Source: Marisimplicoccus sp038147335
GTDB taxonomy: Bacteria; Bacteroidota; Bacteroidia; Flavobacteriales; Flavobacteriaceae
DNA: 64,000 bases
Direction: 5' to 3'
Assembly (NCBI GenBank): GCA_038147335.1
Contig: JAYQTK010000002.1
Location: 666,333-730,332 of the forward strand
The notes below the pieces were generated by a model. The model saw only the letters and a list, made by a program, of their open reading frames with translations. It was not told the origin of the DNA and ran no database searches. The translations under genes and the position numbers were made by a program. Each line of letters starts with the position of its first letter. Positions within the stretch are counted from its first letter, which is position 1. Shown piece by piece: positions 25,427-35,197 of this stretch.

Positions 25427-26416
25427 TTATATGATCTTCATTTCAATTAATTTCTCAGCTATTTGAATTGTATTTGTTGCAGCCCCTTTTCTCAGGTTAT
25501 CTGCAACAACCCAGATATTTAAGCCGCTTTCAATACTAAAGTCTCTTCTAATTCTACCAACAAAAACCTCGTCCTTATTTGCAGAATTTATTGGCATAGG
25601 ATATATGTTGTTTGCAGGATCATCCTCTACAATAAGACCAGGAGACTTTTTTAAAATTTCAAAAACTTGATCCAATTTAAATTGATTTTCAAATTCAATA
25701 TTTACAGATTCACCATGACAAATTTCAATAGGAACTCTAACGGCAGTTGAAGTAATTTGAATTGAGTCGTCACTTAAAATTTTTCTAGTCTCATTTATCA
25801 ATTTGTTTTCTTCTTTTGTATAACCACCCTCCTCAAAAACATCACAATGCGGAAGAAGGTTTTGATCAATACTATAAGGATATATCATTTCTGGGTCTGA
25901 ATTTATCCTCTCTCCATTAAGCTGATCAATTGCATTTTTTCCTGTTCCAGATACTGATTGATATGTTGATATAACTAACCTTTTTATTTTAAATACTTTA
26001 TGTAAAGGAGCTAAAACTACCATTAACTGCATTGTTGAGCAATTTGGATTAGCAATAATGTAATCATCCTTTGTTAGAACTTCAGAATTTACCTCACTAA
26101 CAACTAATTTTTTTGATGAATCCATCCTCCATGCAGAAGAATTATCAATAACTCTTGTTCCAACTTCGGCAAATTTTGGAGCCCATTCTAAAGATGTTGA
26201 TCCACCTGCAGAAAATAATGCTATATCTGGTTTCATTTTTATAGCATCTTCAATGGAAACTATATTGTAGTGTTTTTCTTTAAAAAGAATTTTTTTACCT
26301 ATCGATCTTTCAGAGGCAACAGGGATTAAATCACTTAATGGGAAATTTCTGCTTTCAAGAAGACTAAGCATGACATTTCCTACAACCCCAGTTGATCCTA
26401 TTACAGCTACTTTCAT
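25427..26416 (-). CDS. asd: Aspartate-semialdehyde dehydrogenase
   Basis: This enzyme reduces aspartyl phosphate to the semialdehyde for lysine, threonine, methionine and diaminopimelate synthesis. The NADP-binding loop is IGSTGVVGNVML (6-17), the active-site cysteine lies in NPNCSTMQL, and the catalytic histidine in EICHGESVNIEF. The length of 329 residues is normal. Its start overlaps the tdk stop by 4 bases, so the two are probably co-transcribed from upstream of tdk. Confidence 0.96.
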   Translation of the reverse strand: MKVAVIGSTGVVGNVMLSLLESRNFPLSDLIPVASERSIGKKILFKEKHYNIVSIEDAIKMKPDIALFSAGGSTSLEWAPKFAEVGTRVIDNSSAWRMDSSKKLVVSEVNSEVLTKDDYIIANPNCSTMQLMVVLAPLHKVFKIKRLVISTYQSVSGTGKNAIDQLNGERINSDPEMIYPYSIDQNLLPHCDVFEEGGYTKEENKLINETRKILSDDSIQITSTAVRVPIEICHGESVNIEFENQFKLDQVFEILKKSPGLIVEDDPANNIYPMPINSANKDEVFVGRIRRDFSIESGLNIWVVADNLRKGAATNTIQIAEKLIEMKII

Positions 26417-27000
26417 TTTGATTTATTTTTTTTCATTTTTTTAAAAAAAACTGACCTACTTAAAGGCTCATATTTATCTTTCTCACCTATTACAACAATA
26501 TCCTTTTTTTTATTTTTTCTATAGCTATAGTTAGCAACATTTCCAGATTTTTTACACACTGCATGAACTTTAGTTACATATTCAGAGATCGCCATAAGGT
26601 TGGGCATTGGTCCAAAAGGGTTGCCAAGATAATCCATATCCAATCCGGCAATAATTACTCTAATTCCACTATTAGCTATTTTATTACACACATCCACTAT
26701 TTCATCATCAAAAAACTGAGCTTCATCAATAGCTACTACATCACAGTTTTTCAGCTTATTAAAAATCTCTGATGATGACTTTATTTCAATTGACTCAAGC
26801 TTGTTGTCATCATGTGATTCAATATAGTTTTTACTTCTTGAGTCAATAATTGGTTTAAAAATTTTAACTTTTTGATTAGCTATTTTAGCTCTTTTAACCC
26901 TTCTTATTAACTCTTCAGTTTTACCAGAAAACATTGACCCACAAATTACCTCAATCCAACCAAATTGTTCATTGTTGTATGCAGGATTTTCTAAAAACAT
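26413..27000 (-). CDS. tdk: Thymidine kinase, type II
   Basis: The enzyme phosphorylates thymidine for salvage. The P-loop is GSMFSGKTEEL (about 22-32) and the Walker B-like segment is VVAIDEAQFF. A C-terminal lasso region follows, but the usual four zinc cysteines are mostly reduced, with only CKKSGN visible. At 195 residues the length fits. It is divergent from the small gene at 27068. It overlaps asd by 4 bases. Confidence 0.95.
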   Translation of the reverse strand: MFLENPAYNNEQFGWIEVICGSMFSGKTEELIRRVKRAKIANQKVKIFKPIIDSRSKNYIESHDDNKLESIEIKSSSEIFNKLKNCDVVAIDEAQFFDDEIVDVCNKIANSGIRVIIAGLDMDYLGNPFGPMPNLMAISEYVTKVHAVCKKSGNVANYSYRKNKKKDIVVIGEKDKYEPLSRSVFFKKMKKNKSK

Positions 27001-27067
27001 TTTGTAATTTAAATTGAAAAATAAGGCAAATTTATCAAAAAGTAATTCATTATTATAATTTATAGAA

Positions 27068-27385
27068 GTGTTTGAAAAAATAGAAAATAAAATAAAAGAG
27101 ATTGCAGAGAAAATTTACAAATCCAATCAATCAGATCAGGATGAGATTTATAAGAATGCAAAAAAAATATATGAACTTGCCATCATATATAAATTTCTGT
27201 CAAAAAGTAAACAAAATGCTGATTGGGTATTGCACTCTGAGAAATTGAAGGAGACATTAAGACAGCTTGATTTATCATCAGAAAAAAATCAACAATTACC
27301 ATATAATGAAAGTGAAATAATTCCACTAATTGATTCTATCAAAGACTTAGTTACTGAGATACCAGAAACTGACGATGACAAATGA
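27068..27385 (+). CDS. Small alpha-helical hypothetical protein upstream of rsmI
   Basis: The 105-residue product is charged and predicted largely helical, with no signal peptide or membrane segment. It begins at a GTG; the reading frame is open and overlaps the rsmI start by 11 bases, which supports translation and coupling. I do not recognise a family. The Lys/Glu-rich helices and acidic C-terminal tail suggest a small cytoplasmic protein, perhaps a partner or regulator, but nothing specific is supported. Confidence 0.65.
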   Translation: MFEKIENKIKEIAEKIYKSNQSDQDEIYKNAKKIYELAIIYKFLSKSKQNADWVLHSEKLKETLRQLDLSSEKNQQLPYNESEIIPLIDSIKDLVTEIPETDDDK

Positions 27386-28052
27386 TCCTCAACTATATAT
27401 TGTGCCAACTCCTATTGGCAATATGGAAGATATTACCTTGAGGGCTATAGAAACACTTAAAAATTCAGATATTATTTTGGCTGAGGATACAAGGCATGCA
27501 AAAAAATTACTTAAGCACTATAATATTTTAACAAAAGTAAATAGTTACCATCTTAATAATGAACATAAAAGAGTTGATGAATACGTTCAAATGATAATTA
27601 ATGGAAACAAAGTCTCCCTAATAACAGATGCTGGTACTCCTTGTATATCTGATCCAGGATTTTTACTAATTCGTGAAGCAATTAAAAATAATATATTAAT
27701 TACTTGCTTGCCTGGTCCTACAGCTTTTGTTCCAGCACTAGTTATGAGTGGACTACCCAGTGATAGTTTTATTTTTGAAGGGTTTTTACCAAGAAAAAAG
27801 GGGAGAAAGTCTAAACTATATGAAATCTCTCAAAATACTAAAACTACAATCTTATATGAATCACCCTTCAGAATAATTAAAACCCTTTCTGACATGAAAG
27901 AGACAATTGGTTCGGACAGAAAAATTGCTATAGTTAGAGAGATATCCAAAATCTATGAAGAAGTATTCAGAGGAACAATAGAAGAAGCGATTCTAGAATA
28001 TAATGAAAGAACAATTAAGGGTGAATTTGTAATCTGTATTGATAAAGCTTAA
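27375..28052 (+). CDS. rsmI: 16S rRNA (cytidine1402-2'-O)-methyltransferase
   Basis: RsmI adds the 2'-O-methyl group to C1402 in the ribosomal P site. The tetrapyrrole-methylase fold is shown by LYIVPTPIGNMEDITLRA at the start, ILAEDTRHAKKLLKHY, and TDAGTPCISDPGFLLIREA, which binds SAM. The length of 225 residues is the short form usual in Bacteroidota. It overlaps the small upstream gene, and its stop overlaps the recJ start by one base. Confidence 0.97.
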   Translation: MTNDPQLYIVPTPIGNMEDITLRAIETLKNSDIILAEDTRHAKKLLKHYNILTKVNSYHLNNEHKRVDEYVQMIINGNKVSLITDAGTPCISDPGFLLIREAIKNNILITCLPGPTAFVPALVMSGLPSDSFIFEGFLPRKKGRKSKLYEISQNTKTTILYESPFRIIKTLSDMKETIGSDRKIAIVREISKIYEEVFRGTIEEAILEYNERTIKGEFVICIDKA

Positions 28053-29722
28053 TGAAAAACTGGATTAAAATTGATCAACCCATTATTGATGAGGTAAATT
28101 CCCTTCAAATGGATTTAAAAATTCCTCATTTTATTTGTTCACTTTTACTTCAACGTGGAGTTAATTCTTTAGATAAAGCAAAATTTTTTTTTAGACCTGA
28201 ATTAGATTCTCTTCATGACCCATTTCTGATGAAGGATATGGACAAAGCTATAGATAGGATTAATAATGCTTCAAGTGAAAAAATTATGATTTTAGGAGAT
28301 TATGATGTTGATGGAACTACTTCAACATCTATGCTGTATACTTATTTTAATCATAGGAATTATGACCTAGTATATTACATACCAGATAGATATAAAGAAG
28401 GGTATGGGGTATCATTAGAATCAATTGATTATGCTAAAGACAATAATATTTCGTTAATAATCACTGTAGATTGTGGAATAAAAGCAGTAAATCAAGTTGA
28501 ATATGCAAATTCAAAAGGAATTGATATTATTATTTGTGATCATCATTTACCCGACATTAAAGTTCCTAAAGCTTACGCGGTTTTGAACCCTAAACAATCA
28601 GACTGCGCCTATCCTTTTAAAGATCTTTGTGGTTGTGGAATAGCTTATAAATTAATAACTGCTCACAATTTAAAATCAGAAAATAAATTAAATATTCGAA
28701 GTCTTCTAGACTTTGTTGCATTAGCAACTGTTTCTGACATGATGCCCTTAATTGATGAAAACAGGGTCATGGTATTCCATGGATTAAAAGAAATTAATAA
28801 TAATCCTAGACTAGGACTTAGAAACTTTTTAAAATCAAATAATAATAAAGTAGATGAATCAAAGATATCGTTTAACATTGGGCCAAGAATAAATGCTGCA
28901 GGAAGAATGAAAAATGGAAAAATTATTGTGGACCTATTAGTTGAGGAAGACCCTAACAAGGCTATGTCTTTATCAAACGAAGTAGAATTCCTGAATTTAA
29001 AACGCAGGGCTACAGAAAAAGATGTATTTGAAAATGTAGTTGAAAACATTGACCATAGTAAGTATTCTAATATTATATATGGTCAAAACTGGAGCACAGG
29101 AGTATTAGGAATTGTTGCCTCAAGAATAATTGAAAAATCTTATAAACCAACTATAATAATTACTGATTTTGATAAAGAGTTACTTACTGGATCTGTGAGA
29201 TCTGTGTCTGGATTTGATGTTTATGATGCATTGGTTAAATGTGAAAAATATTTACATCAATTTGGGGGTCATAAATTTGCAGCGGGTTTAAAAATCGAAA
29301 AATCTAAACTAAATCTATTTAGTGAACTTTTTGAAAAAACTGTTAAAGAAACCGTTGATGGAAATATGTTTGAAAGACAGCATAAGTATGACCTTGAAGT
29401 TTCTTTCTCAGACCTTACTATTGAAAATGTAAAGATAATTTCAAGAATGTCACCCTTCGGCCTTGAAAACAAAAGACCAGTCTTTAGGTCAGATGATTGC
29501 AAAATAATTGATGACTTAAAGTTCGTTGGTAAAGAGTCACAAATTGTAAAATCCTATGTAATGGATTCATCAAATACTAAGCTTCCATTTATTTCATTCA
29601 GTAAAAAGGATGAGCTTATGAGTATAAAATCCTCTTTTAGTATTCTCTTTACTATAAGCATCAATTCGTATTCAGGCAAAGAACAAGTAGAAATAATTAT
29701 TAAAGAAATTAGCTCAAATTAA
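28052..29722 (+). CDS. recJ: Single-stranded-DNA-specific exonuclease RecJ
   Basis: RecJ is a 5'-3' exonuclease acting in recombination and mismatch repair. The DHH phosphoesterase motifs are visible: ILGDYDVDGTTSTS (80-93), IITVDCGIK, and IICDHHLPD, with metal-binding aspartates and histidines. The DHHA1 domain follows with GGHKFAAGLKI, and an OB-like region closes the protein. At 556 residues the length is normal. It is coupled to rsmI, and its transcript should end at the hairpin directly after the stop codon. Confidence 0.97.
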   Translation: MKNWIKIDQPIIDEVNSLQMDLKIPHFICSLLLQRGVNSLDKAKFFFRPELDSLHDPFLMKDMDKAIDRINNASSEKIMILGDYDVDGTTSTSMLYTYFNHRNYDLVYYIPDRYKEGYGVSLESIDYAKDNNISLIITVDCGIKAVNQVEYANSKGIDIIICDHHLPDIKVPKAYAVLNPKQSDCAYPFKDLCGCGIAYKLITAHNLKSENKLNIRSLLDFVALATVSDMMPLIDENRVMVFHGLKEINNNPRLGLRNFLKSNNNKVDESKISFNIGPRINAAGRMKNGKIIVDLLVEEDPNKAMSLSNEVEFLNLKRRATEKDVFENVVENIDHSKYSNIIYGQNWSTGVLGIVASRIIEKSYKPTIIITDFDKELLTGSVRSVSGFDVYDALVKCEKYLHQFGGHKFAAGLKIEKSKLNLFSELFEKTVKETVDGNMFERQHKYDLEVSFSDLTIENVKIISRMSPFGLENKRPVFRSDDCKIIDDLKFVGKESQIVKSYVMDSSNTKLPFISFSKKDELMSIKSSFSILFTISINSYSGKEQVEIIIKEISSN

Positions 29723-29747
29723 AAACCCTGCCGAAGCAGGGTTTTTT
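29721..29747. terminator. Bidirectional intrinsic terminator between recJ and a TonB receptor gene
   Basis: AAAAACCCTGC (29721-29731) and GCAGGGTTTTT (29736-29746) form a perfect 11-base stem with a CGAA tetraloop. T runs in both directions let it serve recJ on the plus strand and the receptor gene on the minus strand. Confidence 0.93.
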
Positions 29748-29766
29748 TAAGAACTAATTTTAACTT

Positions 29767-32301
29767 TTAGAATCTAATATTTAATCCTAAGTTCCATGTT
29801 GTTCCTTTCCCAAAATAAACTTGATTTGCTACATTAACTCCATTCCAAGTTCTTCCGCCATCATTGTGGAAGTTTGTTTGTGATTGTGAAATATATTCTT
29901 CATCTAATAGGTTGTTAATATTCAGCCTAGCTGTTGTATCATATCCTAATAAGCTAAATCTATATGTTGCACCTAAATCTACTGTTCCCCAGGAAGGTAG
30001 TTTAATTGAGCCTCTGTTATCGGCATTTCTAAACTCACTATCAAGAGGTCCAAATCTACCATGAAGATTATCAAAGCTCATCATATCTAAATCCATAGAA
30101 AGCTTTGAAGTAAGTTTATAATCAAGACCTAAGTATAAAACTGTTTGTGCTGCATCACCAATTTTTACACCATCTAGGTATAAAGTTCCAGTCTCTCCAG
30201 CTGGTTGGTTATTATCTGTGAAGTAGGAATCTCCTTGGAAGTTTTTAGAATATTTCCAGTTTCCAAGCGAGGTCATACCTCTTACTCTCAATCTACTCGA
30301 TGGATACCATGTCATTTCAGCTTCAATACCTTGGTGAGTTTGTTCTACACCTGAGTAAATAATTCTTATACCTTGATCTCCAATAGAACTAGATCTTCTA
30401 AGTGTTCTATCACCCCAAACTGTATGGTATGCATTAACATTAGCTTTAAAATTTGATGAAATAAATCCATATCCAAGTTCAAACGATGTAAATGACTCAT
30501 TTGTTATATCATCAGCTTCTTCGAAGTCATAGTCTGCATTTGGAAAAACTCCGTCAAATGATGGAGGTCTCATTATTTGCCCTACATTAAAGAAAATATT
30601 TGAGTTTTCATTCATTCTATAATTAGCACCCCCTTTTATATATCCACCATCAACAGTAATTTTTCTACTCTTAGTTGAAGGAGCAGCAGTATAGAACCCT
30701 TCCCACTGATATGTTTGACTTGATGTACCAAATTGAAGTACTGCAGAAAATTTATCACTTCCAGTATATTCAACAAGTCCATTAACACCAGTCCAATCTA
30801 CATGTCCAATATAATACCTCTGAGAACCATTAGGGTTGTCCATTCCAAGATTTTTAAATGGACTTGCCTCGTAAGTATCGACAATTACTGTTCCAATTCT
30901 ATCTCCATTTCCTGAGAAGTTAAACCCGTTAATTGTTGAAATATATCCGTCTAATCCAAACATTGTCTCAGGACCTCTCCTGTGATATGCCTTATATGAT
31001 CTTAAGTCAAGACCAAGTTCATATCTGAAATTATCTGAGTCAATCTTAATCTTCGAAATACCTCCGTACCAGTTGTGTGAGTTTGTTGAAAATCTTCTTA
31101 TTGTAGTGTCAGCAGCCCACTTACTTGGAAGACCATCTATATCATTATAGTAACCAAGCTTCATTCCCTTAAACTTACCGCTTGTAGGGACATATGCTCC
31201 TGCTGTATTTTTTTGTACGGCTACGTTCCAATTAATTGTATAGTCAGGATTTCTCCATTCACCATGATCTTCAAGGTAGTCCGCAAAAGACTCATTGAAA
31301 GATGTTGTTCCAAAAGAACCTCTTCCTCTAAGTCCTGTTCCTCCTCCTCTTCCAGCAGATCCATAAAGTGAAGTAGCTAAGGTAACATTACTTGAAATTT
31401 GCCAATCCCAGTTAAATGTTGCTAAAGGTTTGTTATAGTAGTTTCTAAGAACGGAAAATTCCTCTCCTTGATACTCTCCATACAGCTCGTTAAACTTTCT
31501 ATAGTCGTCTCCTTGAGCATCTCCATAATCAAGGTATGTTCTTAATTCTGTTCCATAATACGCTTGGTGATGCCACTGTCCAGCACCAATAAGTGAAAAG
31601 TTAAATTCATGATCTCCACCTCTAGGAGTATATCCTACAGAAAAAGCATAAGTTGTTCCTTCTCCCTGCATTCCATTTCTCCATCCGTCTCCTTGCCAAA
31701 AACCAAGAAGAAAACTAGAAGACCATCCAAGTTCATTTACACCAGTGTTATGGAAAGCTGTGAATTTTTGATACCCATTATCACCAAGTCCTAGTTTGAT
31801 TCCAGAACCGGGATCAACTTCAGCAGCACGTGTGTTAACAGAAACAGTTCCACCTGCAGATGGAACAGCAAGAGATGTAGAACCTAATCCTCTTTGTATT
31901 TGCACACTTGAAGTTAGGTCAATTAATCCCATCCAGTTAGACCAGTATATCCGACCATTTTCCATGTCGTTAACTGGCTGGCCATTGATCACATATGCTG
32001 TATTTGTAAACCCAAATCCTCTAACATACATTTGACCATCACCATACCCTCCATTATCTTGATTTGTATAAACACCAGGAGTTCTCTTAAGTGTTTCAAC
32101 AAATTCTAGATTACCAGCTTTTAAATCAATTTCAGCACCTGAAACTGAACTAAATGCTACTGGAGTAATTCTCTCTCTAGCTACATCTACAACTTTTGAT
32201 GTTACCGTAACCTCCGAAAGCGCTATGGAGTCTAAAGCAGCATCTTGAGCAAAAGCTGTAGCAGTAAATAGTGAAAATAATATTAAGCTTAATTTTTTCA
32301 T
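29767..32301 (-). CDS. TonB-dependent outer-membrane receptor
   Basis: The 844-residue receptor has a signal peptide (ending ATAFAQ), a TonB box-like VTVTSKVV near residue 35, a plug domain (about 55-170, with RTPGVYTNQDNGGYGDGQ and QIQRGLGSTSLAVPSAGG), and a 22-strand barrel ending in LGLNIRF, the terminal aromatic signature. There is no CarboxypepD_reg domain, and no SusD partner gene is adjacent. The pattern fits receptors for siderophores, vitamins or other small ligands, but the ligand cannot be named. It is transcribed alone, with a promoter-like element upstream and a shared terminator downstream. Confidence 0.93.
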   Translation of the reverse strand: MKKLSLILFSLFTATAFAQDAALDSIALSEVTVTSKVVDVARERITPVAFSSVSGAEIDLKAGNLEFVETLKRTPGVYTNQDNGGYGDGQMYVRGFGFTNTAYVINGQPVNDMENGRIYWSNWMGLIDLTSSVQIQRGLGSTSLAVPSAGGTVSVNTRAAEVDPGSGIKLGLGDNGYQKFTAFHNTGVNELGWSSSFLLGFWQGDGWRNGMQGEGTTYAFSVGYTPRGGDHEFNFSLIGAGQWHHQAYYGTELRTYLDYGDAQGDDYRKFNELYGEYQGEEFSVLRNYYNKPLATFNWDWQISSNVTLATSLYGSAGRGGGTGLRGRGSFGTTSFNESFADYLEDHGEWRNPDYTINWNVAVQKNTAGAYVPTSGKFKGMKLGYYNDIDGLPSKWAADTTIRRFSTNSHNWYGGISKIKIDSDNFRYELGLDLRSYKAYHRRGPETMFGLDGYISTINGFNFSGNGDRIGTVIVDTYEASPFKNLGMDNPNGSQRYYIGHVDWTGVNGLVEYTGSDKFSAVLQFGTSSQTYQWEGFYTAAPSTKSRKITVDGGYIKGGANYRMNENSNIFFNVGQIMRPPSFDGVFPNADYDFEEADDITNESFTSFELGYGFISSNFKANVNAYHTVWGDRTLRRSSSIGDQGIRIIYSGVEQTHQGIEAEMTWYPSSRLRVRGMTSLGNWKYSKNFQGDSYFTDNNQPAGETGTLYLDGVKIGDAAQTVLYLGLDYKLTSKLSMDLDMMSFDNLHGRFGPLDSEFRNADNRGSIKLPSWGTVDLGATYRFSLLGYDTTARLNINNLLDEEYISQSQTNFHNDGGRTWNGVNVANQVYFGKGTTWNLGLNIRF

Positions 32302-32336
32302 TATTATTAGTAATTAGTATTAGTATTTGATTGATT

Positions 32337-32367
32337 CAAAAATAGGATTTAAAATCTTTTTTTGTAA
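32337..32367 (-). promoter_or_regulatory. Candidate flavobacterial promoter of the TonB receptor gene
   Basis: Reading the minus strand, TATTTTTG (32344-32337) matches the flavobacterial -7 consensus TAnnTTTG. TTAC (32367-32364) lies 19 bases upstream in place of the -33 TTG. The -7 box is 35 bases from the start codon. The -33 element is imperfect. Confidence 0.4.
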
Positions 32368-32420
32368 TAAGTAAATATTAACAGAGAATTAACTAACAAT
32401 TATGTTTTAATAAGCTAAAC

Positions 32421-33977
32421 TTATTTAAGCTTGTCATAAATTTGAGAAGATGACTTGTCAAGATTAGATTTTCCATTATTCATAATCTCTTTAGCTATTG
32501 ATTTTCCTAACTCAACGCCCCATTGATCAAAACTATAAATATTTAAGATGGATCCAATAACAAAAATTTTACTTTCATACATAGCTATTAAAGAGCCAAG
32601 ATTATGAGGAGTTAGCTTGTTGATAAGTATTGAATTAGAAGGTTTATTACCATCAATATTCTTTTGAATTTCATTACCCGATTTTATATTACCAACTAAT
32701 AAAGCATTTGTCTGAGCTAAGAAATTTGAAGTTAAAATTTTATGTTGTTCTTTATCATTGTATAAGGGCTCTTTAAAGGCAATAAAATCTGCTGGAATTA
32801 GTTTTGTGCCTTGGTGCATAAGTTGAAAAAATGCATGCTGTGCATTTGTTCCTGTTGACCCCCAGATTATTGTTCCTGTTTCATAGTCAACCCTTTTTCC
32901 TTCCCTATCTATATTCTTACCGTTACTCTCCATGCTTGCTTGTTGAAGATAATCTGGAAGTTTACCAAGAAACTGATTGTAAGGAAGAATTGCTTCAGTT
33001 TCACACTTAAAAAAGTTATTGTACCAGATACTTAGTAAAGCAAGTACAACTGGTATGTTTTTTTCGAAAGACGTTTCTTTGAAATGTAGATCCATTTCTC
33101 TTGCACCATTTAAAAAATCATCAAAATTTTTAGACCCAATACAAATTGAAATAATTAAACCTACGGAGCCCCATAAAGAGAATCTTCCACCCACCCATTC
33201 AGGTATAGAAAGAATATTTTCAGATTCAATACCGAATTCTTTTGGATCTTCAGTATTATTTGAAACTGCAATGAAATGATTTTTAATTGATTCTTCATTT
33301 ACATTCTTAACAAACCATTTTCTAACTTTTTTGGCATTTTCAAGAGTTTCAATGGTTGTAAATGTTTTAGAAACAATGATAAAAATTGTTGTATCTGGAT
33401 TGAGAGATTTGAGTATATTTTCTGTATAATCTGGGTCTATATTTGAAATGAAATAAGGTTTAATACCTTGTGAGTAAAAACTTAAAGCTTCAGTCACCAT
33501 TTCTGGCCCAAGGTGTGAGCCGCCTATACCAATATTTACAACATTTTCAATTTTTTTGCCAGAATGTCCAAGCCTAACTCCGCTGTTAATCTCATCAGAA
33601 ATAGTTCTAATTTTTGATAAAGTATTTTCTACTTCTTCAGATATTTTGGTTGAGTCATTATTCTGAGATCTCAATGCTGTATGCAGAACTGACCTGTTTT
33701 CAGTTTCATTTATGGCAGATCCATTAAAGTACTTATCTATATTTTCTTTAAGATCTGTTTTCTCACAAAGTTCAATTAATAAATCAAAAGCTTTTTGACT
33801 GATTCTATTTTTAGAAAAATCAATATGTAAATCATTTAAACTAGCTGTAAAATTTTCAAGTCTATTCTTTTCACTATTAAAATAATCGTTGATATGTAAA
33901 TTCTTTTCTTGATTATAAAGATCCTTTAGGTTAGACCATGATTTCTGACTTGTTGGATTCTTTTTTGATAAAGCCAT
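32421..33977 (-). CDS. pgi: Glucose-6-phosphate isomerase
   Basis: Pgi interconverts glucose-6-phosphate and fructose-6-phosphate in glycolysis and gluconeogenesis. Clear signatures are VVNIGIGGSHLGPEMV, SKTFTTIETLENA for phosphate binding, GGRFSLWGSVGL, and GTNAQHAFFQLMHQGT. The C-terminal segment has SFDQWGVELGKS with the active-site lysine nearby. The length of 518 residues is that of the large Pgi form. Its start overlaps the last base of the M23 peptidase gene, so it ends a run uvrC-DUF3108-M23-pgi. Confidence 0.97.
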   Translation of the reverse strand: MALSKKNPTSQKSWSNLKDLYNQEKNLHINDYFNSEKNRLENFTASLNDLHIDFSKNRISQKAFDLLIELCEKTDLKENIDKYFNGSAINETENRSVLHTALRSQNNDSTKISEEVENTLSKIRTISDEINSGVRLGHSGKKIENVVNIGIGGSHLGPEMVTEALSFYSQGIKPYFISNIDPDYTENILKSLNPDTTIFIIVSKTFTTIETLENAKKVRKWFVKNVNEESIKNHFIAVSNNTEDPKEFGIESENILSIPEWVGGRFSLWGSVGLIISICIGSKNFDDFLNGAREMDLHFKETSFEKNIPVVLALLSIWYNNFFKCETEAILPYNQFLGKLPDYLQQASMESNGKNIDREGKRVDYETGTIIWGSTGTNAQHAFFQLMHQGTKLIPADFIAFKEPLYNDKEQHKILTSNFLAQTNALLVGNIKSGNEIQKNIDGNKPSNSILINKLTPHNLGSLIAMYESKIFVIGSILNIYSFDQWGVELGKSIAKEIMNNGKSNLDKSSSQIYDKLK

Positions 33978-35197
33978 TATATAGAAGTTTTATTTCTTAT
34001 CACAATTGAATCAAGCTGAGACTTAATTAAAACTATATCACTAAAATACTTCTTTTTTAATGATTCGTTGATTGGTTTAGCTTCTGGGAGTTTCTGTTTA
34101 AATGGATCAACTTCAACTCCGTTTTTCCTAAACCTATAACATACATGAGGTCCAGAGGTGTTTCCTGTCATTCCAACAAAACCAATAACATCTCCCTGTT
34201 CAACAAATTGTCCAACTTTGACATTTGCTTTTTGCATGTGTAAATATTGAGTAGTATATGTATTATTATGTTTGACTTTTACATACCTACCATTAGCCCT
34301 TGTATAGCTAACTTCAGTTATAGTTCCATTAGCAGTTGATAAAATAGGAGTTCCAACAGGAGCTGCAAAGTCAGTTCCTCTATGAGGTCTGACTCTATTA
34401 CCATAATATGCAATTCTTCTTCTAAGATTATATCTTGATGAAATTCTGCCAAATTTTATAGGTGACTGAAGAAAAGCTCTTCTTAAATTTTTAGCATCTT
34501 GATCTAAGTACTCAACGATTCCTTTTATGGAGTCTGTCTCATATTCAAAGGCATACTGCTCTTTACCTCTGTGAAGGAAATATGCAGCCTTAACCTTAGT
34601 AATCGCTACAGGAATTGTATCATCAACAAATGCTTGAGTATATATTACTTTGAATTTATCCCCTTTATCAAGCCTAAAAAAGTCAATCGTCCATGCATAG
34701 ATATCAGACAAATAATAAGTTAATAAAGGATCTTTACCCTGCTCTTCAAGAGTTAAATACAATGAATTATCAATAGTTCCAGATGCAGATAAATCTTTAT
34801 AACTTCTAGGTTTTGAAAAAGTCTTACCGTATACACTATCTCTAAGTTGAATAAATGAATATCCTTCAATTGTTGGGTGATAAACGAATGCTTTAAGCCT
34901 CCTTATTGAATCATTTGTAAAAATTAATGTATATGGCTTACCTAATTGAAGTTTTCTAAAGCTAACATCATCTTTTGTTGTTTGAATTGCTTGGTATATT
35001 TCAGGATAGTCAATGCCCTCGTCTTCAAGTATGTCTCCAAATGTGTCACCTCTTTTTACTTTTCTTTCTTCAAATACATATTTACTTTGATCATAACCGT
35101 ATTTATATGTTATCGGTTCCTGTTTAACCTCCTCCTTTTTCTCCGAGCTGCAAGAAAATAAAATGGCAATAGTTAGTAACGTAAATAATTTCTTCAT
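33977..35197 (-). CDS. M23-family metallopeptidase lipoprotein
   Basis: This 406-residue protein is a probable cell-wall endopeptidase or division-associated factor of the LytM type. It has a lipoprotein signal (TIAILFSC, Cys16), a LysM- or OapA-like N-terminal region (RGDTFGDILEDEGI), and a C-terminal M23 domain. The zinc ligands are visible in RPHRGTDFAAPVGTP (His and Asp) and in HVCYRF (His). The second catalytic histidine is in TTQYLHMQKANVKVG. The active site therefore looks intact. It shares one-base overlaps with both neighbours. Confidence 0.94.
   Translation of the reverse strand: MKKLFTLLTIAILFSCSSEKKEEVKQEPITYKYGYDQSKYVFEERKVKRGDTFGDILEDEGIDYPEIYQAIQTTKDDVSFRKLQLGKPYTLIFTNDSIRRLKAFVYHPTIEGYSFIQLRDSVYGKTFSKPRSYKDLSASGTIDNSLYLTLEEQGKDPLLTYYLSDIYAWTIDFFRLDKGDKFKVIYTQAFVDDTIPVAITKVKAAYFLHRGKEQYAFEYETDSIKGIVEYLDQDAKNLRRAFLQSPIKFGRISSRYNLRRRIAYYGNRVRPHRGTDFAAPVGTPILSTANGTITEVSYTRANGRYVKVKHNNTYTTQYLHMQKANVKVGQFVEQGDVIGFVGMTGNTSGPHVCYRFRKNGVEVDPFKQKLPEAKPINESLKKKYFSDIVLIKSQLDSIVIRNKTSI

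Noticed and set aside
32409..32425. Hairpin AATAAG-CTAAA-CTTATT near the pgi stop codon as a terminator
   Set aside because: The stem is short, AT-only at its ends and overlaps the stop codon, with no adequate T-run.
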